Origin: Tillus elongatus
Lineage: Eukaryota > Arthropoda > Insecta > Coleoptera > Cleridae
Direction: 5' to 3'
DNA length: 64,000 nucleotides
Assembly (NCBI GenBank): GCA_964006375.1
Contig: OZ023270.1
Location: 56,918,536 to 56,982,535, forward strand
Positions 1 through 17,247 of the stretch are shown here, one piece after another. The translations under genes were made by a program, and so were the position numbers. Every line of letters begins with the position of its first letter. The stretch's first letter is position 1. The notes under the pieces were generated by a model. The model searched no databases and was not told the DNA's origin. It saw only the letters and a list, made by a program, of their open reading frames with translations.

Positions 1-1574
<1,574 letters not shown>

Positions 1575-1695
1575 AAAGTGAACTATATACCAAAATTGAG
1601 ACATATGTTACAAGAAAAAAAATTATAAAAATATCTGGTGCCAGATCATTTCTATGAAAATTAACTACCATAACGCACTTGCTGCGTCGACTTTT
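1575..1695 (+). mobile_element. HINE 3'-end fragment
   Basis: The segment ends with ATGAAAATTAACTACCATAA followed by the hairpin ACGCACTTGCTGCGT and a T-run, as other HINE 3' ends do. Only about 120 bp remain, directly abutting the 5' end of the minus-strand copy. The two are either remnants of a nested insertion or two copies back to back. Confidence 0.6.
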
Positions 1696-1825
1696 TTTAT
1701 TTTGTTTTATCAAAAAATTATCTCTTTAAATCTGTGTTTCTTTCAGTTTGAAGCAATATTTCGTAGCGATTTATGCTCGATTTATCAAGCCATTTACATT
1801 CATTTAAATGTTTTTGAAAAGGGGT

Positions 1826-2642
1826 GCATTGTTGGTATGCGGGAAGCCGGTTTTCGAATCAGACAAATTTCCGACCACGTAGGAGGCAGTTTATCCACAG
1901 TGTTACAATGTTGGTCCAGGTGGTCTGATGAAGAAAGCCATCACCGTCGTCATGGATCCGAACTATCTTGAGCAACTTGCACTGGAAGATCGTCATTTGA
2001 GATTGCGGCTTTACAAGAAGAGAGTTTCCACAACACGGTCAATTGGAAATGCTTGGTTGGGAGTTTTACAACAAAGAGTATGCGGGAAGCTGTTTTTTTT
2101 TCGGTCCACGATGGGCTTGTAAGAGTAGGACAATTACGTGGAGAACGCAGACATTTAGAATTTGCTGTAGAGCGGCTTACGACCCTTACACGGGGGGTGA
2201 TGCTATGGGGTGAGATAACATACGGTAGCGGGTCACCTCTAGTTTTTATTGACAAAAATTTAAATGCAAATGATTACATACGAAACCTATGTCCTGTAGC
2301 CTGTTTCACTGCCATACCTAGGAGGGATAATCCAACCCCTTTTCCAACAAGACAACGCACTTCCTCATACAGCAAGGGTTACTAGAAAGTTCTTACAAGA
2401 AAAAAAACGTGACCCGTTTCCATTGCCTTCTCACTCCACAGACCTGTCACCAATCGAACATGTGTGGGATATGATTGGCAATCGACTGTGTATTCACCCC
2501 AAATAACCCCGTTGACTTTCGTCACCGGATTCAAGAAGCCTGTGATGACATTCATGGGGATACGATAAATCATTTAATTTCAAGCATGTCTCGAAGAGTT
2601 ATTGAATGCCAAATAAACCGTGGCGGACTCACTCGTTATTAA
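1826..2642 (+). pseudogene. Tc1-like transposase fossil A
   Basis: Reading across frames gives a Tc1-family transposase. An N-terminal helix-turn-helix has GMREAGF and ISDHVG. A middle segment has VMLWG and SPLVFI. A block near 2350-2375 reads as a degenerate QDNA catalytic motif. Near 2440-2460 'SPIEHVWD' supplies the final Glu, and the C-terminus is GGLTRY followed by a stop at 2640-2642. At least four frameshifts or stops break it, for example after 1970, near 2100 and near 2330. No terminal inverted repeats were traced. The family is secure from the motif order; activity is ruled out. Confidence 0.8.
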
Positions 2643-4105
2643 ATAACTTTGTATTTTTTTTATATTTAGTATTTTAATAAGTACACTTGGAGAACCCAAA
2701 TCACCACAACACATATTTCAGAGACCTTACGATCGTTTCGTTGACCATGTCAACATCTTCATAGGAAGAAAAATTCTAAAATTAAACTACTAGCTACCGT
2801 GTATTTATATCGCGTCTAGGTAAACGAATTAGTCCGAAGTAAAATTGTCGTCGAGGACCCATCGTTTGTTTATTGTGTAGTGAAACTACATTAATCTTTT
2901 GGTCGACAACTTCATGAGCCCTTATCTAAATATAATAATGATAGGTTTAAAAGGAACGGTACCGAGTTATTTTAGGAATCTGCACGTTCCCTTTCGATCT
3001 GGAAATTTACTATGTGGATATTGGAACTAGCCGACAACCACATCTGGCGAGACAAACACAATAACCTCCGCTCATATTTTCTATATAGAAAACTAAACCT
3101 GGGTGTTTGGCCCACATTATTAACTCTAACAAAGGATAAATAATTCAACTAAAATAATACATCAAAAATATATTTATATTGATTTTAATTATTCGTAAAC
3201 AGTATTTATATTGACTTCATAGACACACAGAGAACGAAAGGGTCTTTCAGTCGAGACAAGCGTAAAGATTAGTATATGTATAGACCGGCCGAGTTATTGA
3301 CAGTAATTTATTATTCTACCTGACAAATTAGAAGTGTTTAAGTGGTCAAATACAAAGTGAAAATAAAGGGCTTGAAATTAAAGGTGCCGCACGATTCAAT
3401 GAAGTTTTGTTCTTAATCGACCTTGATATAAAAATAATTTCTAATGAATCAAGCATAGTTTGATGTCTAACATTTTTGACAAGTTTCAAATTTTCTTTGT
3501 CAATGTGGTGATTATTTTCCCATATATGTTGTGCCACACACGATTTGTCCACCGTACCATATCGTAAATGTGCGAGATGTTCACGAAATCTGGTGGCTAT
3601 GTTTCTCCTAGTTTGACCCACGTATTTAAGATTACAATCTTTGCAACTAATCTCATAAATACCGGACATTTCACTAACTTTGTATCTTTCGTATTACCCA
3701 ACAAATTTTTAAATTATTTTTCGTCGAAAAAGTCAAATGTAAATCGGCTTTCTTAAAAATACTTTCCAAACCCTTTGTGATTCGTAGTTCATAAGGTAAA
3801 CACACAAATTGTTTCTCTATTTTATCTTTCTTAAATGTCGTACATTCAGATATCATTTTCTTTGTTCTGTGTTTATTAACCAATTTGTCTATTAAACCAT
3901 CCGAGTAACCGTTATATCTCGCCACATTTTTTTATGTATTTTAATTCTGTATTAAATCTATTTTTACTTAACGGAAATTTAATCAATCTGTTCACTAGGA
4001 AATTTAAACTAGCCGTTTTTTTGTGCAAACGTATGTGAGTCGTTAGGAATATAACTAACAGTAGCCGTTTCCTTCCTGTAGACATCGAATTCAAGCGAGC
4101 CATTA

Positions 4106-4839
<734 letters not shown>

Positions 4840-5434
4840 TTTTTATTTTTATTTTTAATAACTAGTACATCTAGGAGCGAAAGTTTATTGTTGATTTCTA
4901 TTTCGTGGGTAAATTTTATTGAATCAAATTGACTATTTAATTGTTCAGTAAATTCTTCAACGTTACATATATTTGTGTCAAACACTGCAAAAATATCGAC
5001 GACATAACGAAACCAAACTCTCGGGAAATATCCATTTTTATTTTTTAAATCCGTCTCAAATCTACTCATAAACAAGTCTGCAATAAAAGGAGATAATGGA
5101 TTGCCCATTGCTGTGCCTTCAGTTTGTTCAAAAAAACTCATTGTTAAATTGGAAAATATTTTGTTTTATACAAAGGCTAGTTAGAGTTAAATACTCTTTG
5201 CAGACGTCTTCACTTATATTGTTGAATTTTAACAATTGTTCCAAGTACTCCAACTTTGTTTTGTGGGTACACTACTTATTAGTGCTCATCACAGGTTCCA
5301 GATTTCACATAGTTTAGTATTTTAGTTTGAAAATGTAATCTTTTTTTTTTAATTCGATTAAACACATTATGTATAAATTTTATTAACATTGATAAACTCT
5401 TAGTGGATGTTCGGTTTTTTAAAATCTGTTTATA

Positions 5435-5438
<4 letters not shown>

Positions 5439-5502
<64 letters not shown>
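5439..5502. repeat. (TA)n microsatellite
   Basis: A TA tract of about 64 bp, flanked by 'aaatctgtttatagg' and 'ataaacagat', which can pair. No HINE sequence was seen on either side. Confidence 0.95.
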
Positions 5503-5503
<1 letters not shown>

Positions 5504-5890
5504 AACAGATAAATTATGTGGCGCTGCAGGAATCACCCAAGAGGCGTTACTCTAAAAACTTATAATTTAGTGCTACCTTTTTCTCAACTTTTCTACAATA
5601 TCATTTTCCCTTGCCTTTATGTTTGCTAAAGTTAATAATAAAAAAACAAGAATAAGCTTTATTGGCAAAGTACCTAGTCAAAAATCGTATGTATTAAGTG
5701 CCAGTTGGTTTTGGTTTTATTACTATTTGTTAATTTATTATTGTCAAATAAGTTATTATTATTATTCAATAAGGCTAAACTCACAGAAAAATATATACAA
5801 AGAATACAAATAAGGATTAAGTATGGAGAGGTCTGTCATTTGTTTAACAATTAGAGACACCTTTAATCAATCAATCCGACATCCTGGCCA
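5503..5890. other. AT-rich interval without recognised genes
   Basis: AT-rich DNA. I see no coding region with family signatures and no terminal repeats. It lies between the PLE-1 flank and a Tc1 fossil. Confidence 0.6.
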
Positions 5891-5899
5891 TTCATGATC

Positions 5900-6740
5900 G
5901 TTTTTCAACTCTTAACTGTACATAGATACAGGACCGCATCCGCTAAAGTTTTGCAAAATACCCATGCAGCGAGGGTACAATGCCCGAATCGCTGACCAAA
6001 CGGTTAAAAATCGTTTACACGAACCTAATTTGAGGTCAAGACGACCAGCTACAGAGGACCGTTTGACGAGAGAACACCCGAGTTCGGGGACTTACATTTC
6101 AATAGATCATGCGAATGGGACAATTGAGCAGTGAGACAACGTTTTGTTATCGGGCGGGCCTCGATTCACTCTATCAACGCCACAAGGTGGAGAAAGCACC
6201 AGAAACCCGATTTGCGCGAAGCAATCTTCGGGGATCGGATATGTTTCGTGGTCATGGCGTGATGGGTGTGAGGTGCAATAAATCTCCAGTCATGTACAGA
6301 ACTGCACGTGATTCAAAATAGTACATTAAACTCAGACAGGTATATTAAGGAGATTTTGCAACGATATGAGATTCTGTTTGTCCCATTTATCGGACGTGAT
6401 TTTATTTTTACGCATGATAATGCGCGTTCACACACTGCACGTATAGTATACGCATGATAATGCGCGTTCACACACTGCACGTATAGTATACGCATGATAA
6501 TGCGCGTTCACACACTGCACGTATAGTACAAGACTATTTGCAAAGAGTTTAAATTGAGAAAATGGATCGGCCGGCTAGATCTCCCGATTTAGACCCCCTT
6601 GGAGCACACGTGGAACACTCTTGGAAGGCGAATTCGGAACCGACAAAAAAAAAACGAAACGCTGAATGAGCTACTTCCAAAGCTCCTGAAGAGTGGGACA
6701 ATATAGCGCAATTGAATTTCGAAATATTTTTAAGCATATC
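5900..6740 (+). pseudogene. Tc1-like transposase fossil B
   Basis: Conceptual reading gives NRLHEPNLRSRRP (DNA-binding to catalytic linker), a GVMGVRC segment, DRYIKEILQRYE, then THDNARSHTARIV, which holds the second catalytic Asp, and WIGRPARSPDLDP-like text around 6565-6600. Stops and frameshifts are frequent. The catalytic THDNARSH segment is present three times in tandem through a 40-bp duplication (6409-6528). A (TA)n tract follows the 3' end. Confidence 0.75.
6409..6528 (+). repeat. 40-bp tandem triplication within a Tc1 fossil
   Basis: Three identical 40-bp units (6409-6448, 6449-6488, 6489-6528), each starting TACGCATGAT and ending ACGTATAGTA. Each encodes the DNARSHTAR catalytic block, but 40 is not a multiple of three, so successive units change frame. 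Identity of the units suggests a recent duplication compared with the decay of the gene. Confidence 0.95.
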
Positions 6741-6863
6741 AAGTCGTCGTAGTGCGGTAATAAAGAGCCAGAGGAAGCAATGCGGAAATTTATTTTTTAT
6801 TTTTGTAAATGTTACAGTAATGGAAGGGAAGGGGTCTCACGGAACAGAACCGTACTGGGAAAA

Positions 6864-7455
<592 letters not shown>

Positions 7456-7626
7456 AAAAGTGTGTAATGTGTAAAAAAACTTTAAATTTAAATAACTCAG
7501 CAAAGACAAGAGAACAAAAGGTAAGAATAGTGTCAGCGTGCATGAAAGATACCAAACTTTATCTATCAGCAGTCGTGTTATCTAAAAATGTTAGGGAAGT
7601 GGTCTGCAAATTCACCTATACCTACA

Positions 7627-7912
<286 letters not shown>

Positions 7913-10342
7913 TACTTTTTTTGCGTAAATTATTTTTTTCGAAAACTAATGTCAAACATCTAAAAAGTATTATGTTCCTTAATTTAAAACAAAATTTCCT
8001 TTGAAATAAGATGTCACACCACCATCCAATTAGAAAAACTCGAAACAGCACTTACCCTTCAAATAGGGGTGATTTTTTGCTTTAAAATGCTAAAATTAAA
8101 AAACAACATGGACCTACTACTACCTTGTATTTTATCGTTTTTATGAGAAACTTATGATTACTGTTAAACAAAAACAAACACTACCCTAATTATGACAAAA
8201 CGAATTAATATTGACTAAAATTTACGGACATTATGCACACATTTAATTTTTCACGCTATAAATATTTCACTGTGGACGGGTCCGGGATCCCATTACTCAT
8301 CCGAGTGTTTGGCCAAGTCCGACGTTGCTTAACTTTCAATTTAAAAATAATAACAATTGAGGTTTTGCATACACATATTTTCCTCGCTTATAACGGGTAA
8401 GTATGCAAAAATCGCTACATCTTAAACAATTAAATAATTTTATTAATAAGGTTAGCATCAGCTAAAGTATTTTTTTTATTCTTAAAAATAAATATCTACA
8501 CATAATAAATGAAGCTGTGACGTTCAATAATTTCATTTTTAAATATTAAAGCAAATAAACAAAATAAAAATACATTGAGAGTGTAAATATAATATTGCTT
8601 AGTGTGTGACTGATGAATATTTTTAACTGCCTCATGCGTCGATTGTTATTTTTCATATAGGTATTCGATAAAACGATCAAACCGGTGAAACATTAAAAAC
8701 AAAAATTCACATCAAAACATAACCTTAACATCAGGAGGCATTGAAAACTCATGCGAAAACAACATTAAAATTTTAACAATAAGCAAAGTTATTTATAAAA
8801 ATCTAGATGTTGCTGGATATATCAATATCGTTTACAGTTTACAGTAAACATATGCACTTTATACATAGGTAATAGCTTTCAAATTTACTATTTTTAAATA
8901 TTTAATAATTTGAATTACAACTGAATAATATATTATACCAGGTATTTTGAGAAGAAGTATGGTATTTATAATTATTATATAAAAAAATGAAGCTTCGCCA
9001 TATTGCCTAACCCCTAAATAATAGTGTGAAAAAATTATTACAATAAAAACAATATTTATAGTATAGTAAACATTAATTTTACAAACCCCAATATAAAGAT
9101 GTTTGATAAATACCTTATCCTCACTTTATACACTTCGATATTCCACCAACATACGAAAAATTATGTAAAAAATCGATAAAAACTTTTTAATGCAAAATGT
9201 ACTCTTAAATAATTATATTGCTAGGCAGAACTTAGCTACGACTTAAGTTAACGATAAAAGACGACGTAAGAACACATGTCAGAAGCATGTAAGGAACAAA
9301 ACGTATGTCGTAGTTCAATTCGTAATGCTTCAATATTTACTCGTCAGACCCAGGGGGTGTTCTTTGGAATTTAAATTATAAACAACCATCTATACAAATT
9401 AATTATGTAACAGACAGTGAATGAAACTTACCGGTTTTTTAAATAATGCTTCACTATCACACAAAACTACCCCAAACACGAATTTTTTTAAACTAAAAAC
9501 GATGAACAATTCTAAATATAATATTTATATATAGCTACCCGCCATTTGCAATTTCGCCTTGCCGGCGTGGTACAGTCATATTCATAAGTTTATGTAATAA
9601 ATTGAACAAATAAAATCGAATAGAAGTTAAATTTAAATTTGCAGCGTTCGTTGCAGTGGATCTTTGGATTCATTTGAGTCGTAAAAGGTCGGCATAGGCA
9701 TTTTCTGGCTGTGTTAGGACATTTAACAATCCATATGAGAATTTTTAAATAAGGTTTAAGGTTAGGATGTACCTGAATGTACTGTAAACAAATGCTATTA
9801 GGGGCGGCAACTTATGAATTTACATATTTTAACGAGTGCGTCATGGGATTAGCAAAAAAATTGATTCATTTAGAAACCAATAACAGCAATTTATTCTTAT
9901 AAATTCAAATTCAAGATAAACAATCCTAGCCACCATAACAGTTGTAAAATAGTTATTTAAAGTAAAATTAGATACGCTGTAAATTCACTGACAGGAAAAT
10001 AACAATAGGACAATTAGGTGTACCTATTCTTAACAAGACAAACTTACAAATGCTTTTAATAGGTAGGTAGGTACCAAAGAGGTTGACCTCTTTGGTAGGT
10101 ACCTACCTACTTCCCCTGGCCCTTAGAGAGAATATAGCTGCACAAGAAAAAATTATTTGCGCTAAAAAAACAGATAACAAGGAAATGTTTTGTAAATAAA
10201 TGCTCTGTGGCGGCAACTTGTATATGAATTTGCTTATGGGTGTCTGCCTATACCTATAACTAATATATTTTTTGAGATTATACATAAAATATGACTTGAA
10301 TTTAATATTATATATACCTAAGTACTTTTAGTATAATAGATA
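7913..10342. other. AT-rich interval without recognised genes
   Basis: About 2.4 kb of AT-rich DNA, the longest stretch here without an identifiable transposon body. Contents I can support are a 5S rRNA-derived fragment (8275-8335) and an imperfect palindrome at 10061-10110 built from GGTAGGTACC units around 'caaagaggttgacctctttg'. Open frames are short and show no family signature. Confidence 0.6.
8275..8335 (-). pseudogene. 5S rRNA-derived fragment
   Basis: Read on the minus strand, 'aagttaagcaacgtcgga' followed by '..ctcggatgagtaatggga' matches the second half of animal 5S rRNA. That half holds the internal promoter C-box (GAAGTTAAGCAACGTCGGG) and the GGATGGGTGACC region. The 5' half and the 3' terminal stem are missing or diverged. 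It is either a 5S pseudogene or the head of a 5S-derived (SINE3-type) retroposon; no SINE tail was seen. Confidence 0.65.
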
Positions 10343-11771
<1,429 letters not shown>

Positions 11772-11803
11772 TTTTTATATATACCTAAGTACCTACTTTT
11801 AGT

Positions 11804-13665
11804 GAGTCAGGGGACTAACTAAAAGAATAGGCCCAAGGTAACTCCTGCCTGTCGTAAAAGGCGACTAATTGGAATCAAACACTGGCGGGGGTCTTGTCCA
11901 TGTGGACCTGGAGGGGGGCGGATATCTCTGGGGAGTGATGTACATCCAGATTTTGAGGCCTCCACTCTGGGCTTAGAAATGGATGGTTGCCCGCGCTTGG
12001 TTGTTACTCGGGAGCGGGGTTCTGGATGGGTGCCGCCTTGGGTTGAGTGCTGGCGGGTGTCGTGTGTCTAGACGACCCGGAGGGCCCCCACTGTGTGCTT
12101 CGGAACGGACGGACGGCCTCGCTTGTGCGATGCTCGGGAGCGGGGCTCGATGGGATGTCGACTTGAGTCTAGCACTGGTGGGTGTCGGGTCTAGACGAAC
12201 CCGGAGGAGAGCTGAGATCTTTAGGGGTGGAATAAAACTAAGGGTTGAGGCCTCTTCTGTGAGCTTCGAAACGGACAAACGACCTCACTTGGATGCTGCT
12301 CGGATGCAGGACTTCATGATACTGCACCGAGTCAAACACTGACGGATGTCTGGTCCAGACGAACTCGGAGAGAGGTTATCTCTCTTTGAGCTTTGAGACG
12401 GGCAAGCGACTTCGCTCAGATGGCAGTACATCTGTCAAACAAAGTTTCACCTCGCAGGTGTCGTCTCCTGTCGGAAGCTCGATTTGTTGGGTGAAATTTA
12501 AACTAACGCTGGCAGGTGTTGGACCTGGACGAACCCGGAGGTGGCTGGGGTCTATAGGGGTGGATTACATCTGGAGACTTGGGCCTACTCTGTGAGCATC
12601 GATACAGGCTAACGACCCTGCCTGGATGCTGCTCGAAGGCGGGACTTCATGATACCGCCTCGAGTCAATGAAACACTGGTGGGGGTCTGGTGCAGGTGAG
12701 GCAGACATCTCTGGGGAGTGATATGCACCCGGAGTTTGGCGCCTCCACTGTGGCCTCAGAGACTGACAATTGGCCTCGCTTGGTTGTTACTCGGGAGCGG
12801 GGTTCCAGATGATACCGCACTGGATTGAGCCCTGGCGTGTGTCGTGTGTTCAGACGTCCCGGGGGCTCTGATCTCTGATGAGTGGTAAACACCCGGAGTT
12901 TGGAGCCCATACTATGTGCTACGAAACGGACGGACGGCCTCGCTGGGGTGATGCTCGGGAGCGGGACTCGATGGGATGTTGCCTTGAGTCTTAACACTGT
13001 TAGGTGTCAGGTTTGGAAGAGCCTGAGGGGAGCTGAGATCTCTAGGGGTGGATTACAACTGAAGATTAAATGCTGCTCGAGAGCGGGACTTCATGATACC
13101 GCCTCGAGGCAAACACTGACGGATCTCGGGTCCAAACGAACCCGGAGAGAGGTTATCTCTCTTTGAGCTTCGAAACGGACAAGCGACTTTACTCAGATGG
13201 CAGTACACCTGCCAAACAAACTCTCACCCTCAAGAAAAGATCGACTCCCTCAGGGAGCTGGAATTGATGGGTGAAATCTAAATAATTTGCTGCCCCCAAC
13301 AGATCTACCAGGGGAACAGAGCGAATGCACCCTTTTACTGTCCAGATCACCAGACATAGAACATCTTGTTATGCCCGCTCTTTTGTCCCGAGGACTTCCA
13401 AGTTGTGGAATTCCTTGCCGGCACATGTTTCCTTCTCCTCCGAACCTCCAAACCTTCAAGTCCAGAGTTAACAAGCTGCCTCTTTCCTCCTTGTCAACAC
13501 CCACGGTACGATAGTATTTAGGCTGTAAGCCCTCGTGGTGTGTTGTTGAAATTTAAAAAAAGAAAAAAAAATATTAAAAAATATTGACGTGAGCCACAAT
13601 AGACCTAAGGTCGCGGTGGAGGGACAGAAATAGCCCACTCACAATAAAATCTAATCTAATCTAAT
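11804..13665 (+). mobile_element. GC-rich retroposon with 11-bp target duplication
   Basis: It is flanked by the direct repeat CTACTTTTAGT (11793-11803 and 13666-13676), a target-site duplication typical of retroposition. The 5' part has 'actcctgcctgtcgtaaaag'. The body is a GC-rich array of degenerate units of roughly 150 bp or multiples (recurring 'ctcgggagcggg', 'gatgataccgc', 'aacggacggacggcctcgct', 'gagctgagatctctagggg'). The 3' end carries 'gggtgaaat..', 'gtgagccacaatagacct' and an (AATCT)n tail, a 3' end shared with the LINE fragments at 22.3, 22.9 and 31.2 kb. A CR1-like LINE 3' fragment (13287-13585) is inserted in that 3' end. No protein of its own is recognisable. Confidence 0.7.
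13287..13585 (+). mobile_element. 5'-truncated CR1-like LINE, 3' end only
   Basis: It encodes the last about 75 residues of the same LINE found at 44795-47717, ending NKLPLSSLSTPTVR then stop, followed by the same 3' UTR ('gtatttaggctgtaagccct') and an A-rich tail. The reading is frame-shifted near its start and at 'cacatgtttccttctcc'. It interrupts the 3' end of the GC-rich retroposon, so it is the younger insertion. Confidence 0.85.
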
Positions 13666-13676
13666 CTACTTTTAGT

Positions 13677-14534
13677 ATGATAGGTATTATATTTTTATGA
13701 ACACAAAATTCCAGCTAATTGTATCAACAGTCCCACAATAATTTCAAGTACAATCGCGCTAAAATTAAATTCAGGTTAGGTACCTATGTATACTGGTACC
13801 TACCCATATAATGGCGAAAATATAGGTACCTAGGTAGCCATATAAGGGTAACAAAGATAAAAATTATCCTGATTGTAAACAGGGCGGTGAAGTAGAAAAC
13901 GTCTATTTTAGCTATTAGGTTGGTAGGTAGGTACCTATATAATACCTCATAATCATCCTTTGTGAAAACTTTCATCAAAGTTAGTCTAGAAATAGGTTAA
14001 TAGTGTTCTTGAAAATTGTACAAACAATATGTATTGAATGTATTGCCAAATAAATTCGAAAATCGGCTAAATATGTATTAATCGTATAAATCTCGTGCTT
14101 TGCGGTAAAATAGAGGAAAGGTAGTACCTACAAGGTACAAGTGACACAAAGAAAGTGCACTTAGAACTTAAATCACTATTTCTCTAACAACTTTTGAAAA
14201 ATATATAAACATATAGGTACTTATATAGTAATACATCTTTTTTCACCCAAAAGATGGCGCTACCAGTGCTGCTTTTGACTTTTATCATTTTTTGCTCTAA
14301 GTAAAAGATTACTAATCCATAAATCTGCACCTTTAGTGTTATTATATTTGCTGAAATAAATGACACTTGAAATACTATTCCTCAGAAACCCTTAATTTAG
14401 AAACTGCTACAGTAAGAAAATTTCACTAGAATTTCTTGTCAAACTTTGACAACCCAAAATTGATCCATATGAATTAATAACGCGATATAAATATACTCTA
14501 GCTCAGACAATTGTTTTAATATTCAGTCATATTT
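13677..14534. other. AT-rich interval with GGTACCTA-type motifs
   Basis: No gene recognised. Between 13770 and 13940 the motif taggtacctacc recurs several times in both orientations, as at 10061-10110. The rest is AT-rich DNA without family signatures. Confidence 0.6.
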
Positions 14535-15478
<944 letters not shown>

Positions 15479-15621
15479 TTTTATTCTACATACAGACTTG
15501 GAGACTACTTCTCTGGCTTTGGTTTTCGTTTTTGTAGGTGAATAGGACGTAGCCAGCGGGTAAGCTATCTGGAGCAAGTGGCACTTTTTAATTCTGGATG
15601 TTCTAGAATGTTCTTCAACGT

Positions 15622-15664
15622 TTCTGTGACTAGTTTCGCTGCTTGACAGCATTGTCAGACAGAA
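15622..15664 (-). ncRNA. Hammerhead-ribozyme-like motif, PLE-2 arm
   Basis: On the minus strand, TTCTGT, then CTGACAA, a short stem-loop GCTG-tcaag-CAGC, then GAAAC, TAGTC and ACAGA. TCTGT can pair with ACAGA (stem I). Penelope terminal repeats are known to carry hammerhead ribozymes. The CTGANGA core is altered (CTGACAA), so this copy is probably inactive. Confidence 0.5.
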
Positions 15665-15936
15665 AAATTGAATTAGTACGAAATCATGACAACTACAAAT
15701 AAAGATCTGTTGCTATGTTATGATATGATGTTTTGACCAAAAATGTTATCAAATTGAAAATAAAATTAAACACAGATGACAGATGAGGCTTTCAAAATGT
15801 CTACGTGATGTATAACTAACTAAACAATAACAGTATAAAAGGAGTCTCTATACAACGAAAGTATCAACATACATCAACTCATTATCTTATTACAACTTTT
15901 TTGAAAGAATAGTTACATTTATTTTCTTTGACTCAT

Positions 15937-16314
15937 TTAATTAGAAAGAAGACTATCCAAGAAAGGGGAATTCAATAAATCAGTTTGCTCGTTTAAAACA
16001 AGGTAGCTATTGTCGTGTGTGTGCTTTTTGACTCCTAAAGCTTCAAAAAAGTCTAGTTTACGTTTGTCATTATAAAAATGTTGTGATTGCATGCGGTTAT
16101 TTACTGTAGGTCTATGTTCGGTACCAATAATATGTTTTGCAAATGTAGATTTGTCAGCGTGGTTATTTCTAAATGCAGAAATATGTTCTTTGTATCGGGT
16201 GTTCAAATTTCTAGAAGTTTGACCTATGTAGATTGCGTTACAATGTGTACAAGCCAATTTATAAACTCCAGCTTTTGTCAGGAAACAAGAAGACAAAAAG
16301 CACACACACGACAA
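15937..16314 (-). pseudogene. PLE-2 GIY-YIG endonuclease domain
   Basis: A reading frame of about 125 residues contains AGVYKLACTHCNAIYIGQTS, then RNLNTRYKEHISAFR, ADKSTFAKHI and a C-terminal acidic-hydrophobic tail. GVYK...YIGQT is the GIY-YIG core, and the Arg and Glu of the catalytic centre fall in TRYKEH. It is the C-terminal part of a Penelope polyprotein; the reverse transcriptase is gone because the copy is 5'-truncated and joined to an inverted arm. The first about 12 residues probably come from the arm. Confidence 0.85.
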
Positions 16315-16662
16315 TACCTACCATGTTTTAAACGAGCAAACTGATTTAATGAATTCCCCTTTCTTGGATATTCTTCTTTCTAATTAAATATGTCAAAGAA
16401 AATAAATTTAACTATTCTTTCAAAAAAGTTGTAATAAGATAATGAGTTGATGTATGTTGATACTTTCATTGTATAGAGACTCCTTTTATACTGTTATTGT
16501 TTAGTTAGTTATACATCACGTAGACATTTTGAAAGCCTCATCTGTCATCTGTGTTTAATTTTATTTTCAATTTGATAACATTTTTGGTCAAAACATCATA
16601 TCATAACATAGCAACAGATCTTTATTTGTAGTTGTCATGATTTCGTACCAATTCAATTTTTC

Positions 16663-16705
16663 TCTGTCTGATAATGCTATCAAGCAGCGAAACTAGTCAC
16701 AGAAA
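16663..16705 (+). ncRNA. Hammerhead-ribozyme-like motif, PLE-2 inverted arm
   Basis: TCTGT, CTGATAA, a stem formed by GCT..AGC, GAAAC, TAGTC, ACAGA. It is the mirror copy of 15622-15664. Stem I (TCTGT/ACAGA) is perfect, but the core reads CTGATAA instead of CTGATGA. Confidence 0.5.
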
Positions 16706-16984
16706 CGTTGAAGAACATCCAGAATTCATAAGGGCCACTTGCTCCAGTTAGCTTACACGCTGGCTACGTTCTTCACCTACAAAAACGAAAACCAACAGTG
16801 AAGCCAGAGAAGTAGTCTCCTAGTCTGTATGTAGTATGGACCAGTTTCACCAAGTAAGGGCAACAACAATCAATGAACAGACTTTTATTATTTTCATTTG
16901 GATTTTATTTACTGCTATTTGTTATTCATGCTTTTTAAGCTGAAATAAAATCAATATTATATAAATGAAGATTGTAACCTGGAA

Positions 16985-17160
16985 TGAGCACTGATAAGTA
17001 CACTAGGAGAACCCAAATCACCACAACACATCTTAACACCTGACGAATTTTTCATCCTCTGATGTCGCTAACTTTATTGTTAATGAAATGATCGTCACGT
17101 CTTTAAAAGATGTGTTGTGGTGATTTGGGTTCTCCAAGTGTACTTAATAGATTTTGTATT
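16985..17160. repeat. Palindromic PLE-1 terminal repeat pair
   Basis: Arms 16995-17035 and 17118-17155 are inverted copies (agaacccaaatcaccacaac / gttgtggtgatttgggttct). The centre is a diverged 'cctctgatgtcgct...aatgaaatgatcgtc', a decayed hammerhead-like core. It matches the terminal block of PLE-1 at 2677-2760 and the palindrome at 23886-24085. Confidence 0.75.
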
Positions 17161-17247
17161 AATAAGCCTGCTATAAAGCTCTGCTATGATAACACCACAG
17201 TAATATGCTGTGATAATACAGGGATTTGAAAAATTTGAGATTATAAT

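Larger units (their letters stand above)
15479..16855 (-). mobile_element. Penelope-like element PLE-2 with inverted terminal arms
   Basis: The centre (15937-16300) encodes a GIY-YIG endonuclease on the minus strand. Its 3' UTR and terminal repeat run from 15936 down to 15479, and an inverted copy of that whole region lies at 16330-16850. The arms are about 500 bp and closely matching (shared 'gatatgatgttttgaccaaaa', 'tacgtgatgtataactaact'). Such inverted partial copies are typical of Penelope insertion. Fragments of the same terminal repeat occur at 25980-26160 and 29501-29640. Confidence 0.85.

Noticed and set aside
10061..10110. Palindrome as a transcription terminator or regulatory operator
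   Set aside because: Imperfect and made of the GGTACCTA motif common in this DNA; no gene is attached.
11973..13166. Several GC-rich open frames of 70-120 codons on both strands
   Set aside because: They fall in a degenerate repeat array, overlap on both strands and show no conserved domain; stop-poor because GC-rich.
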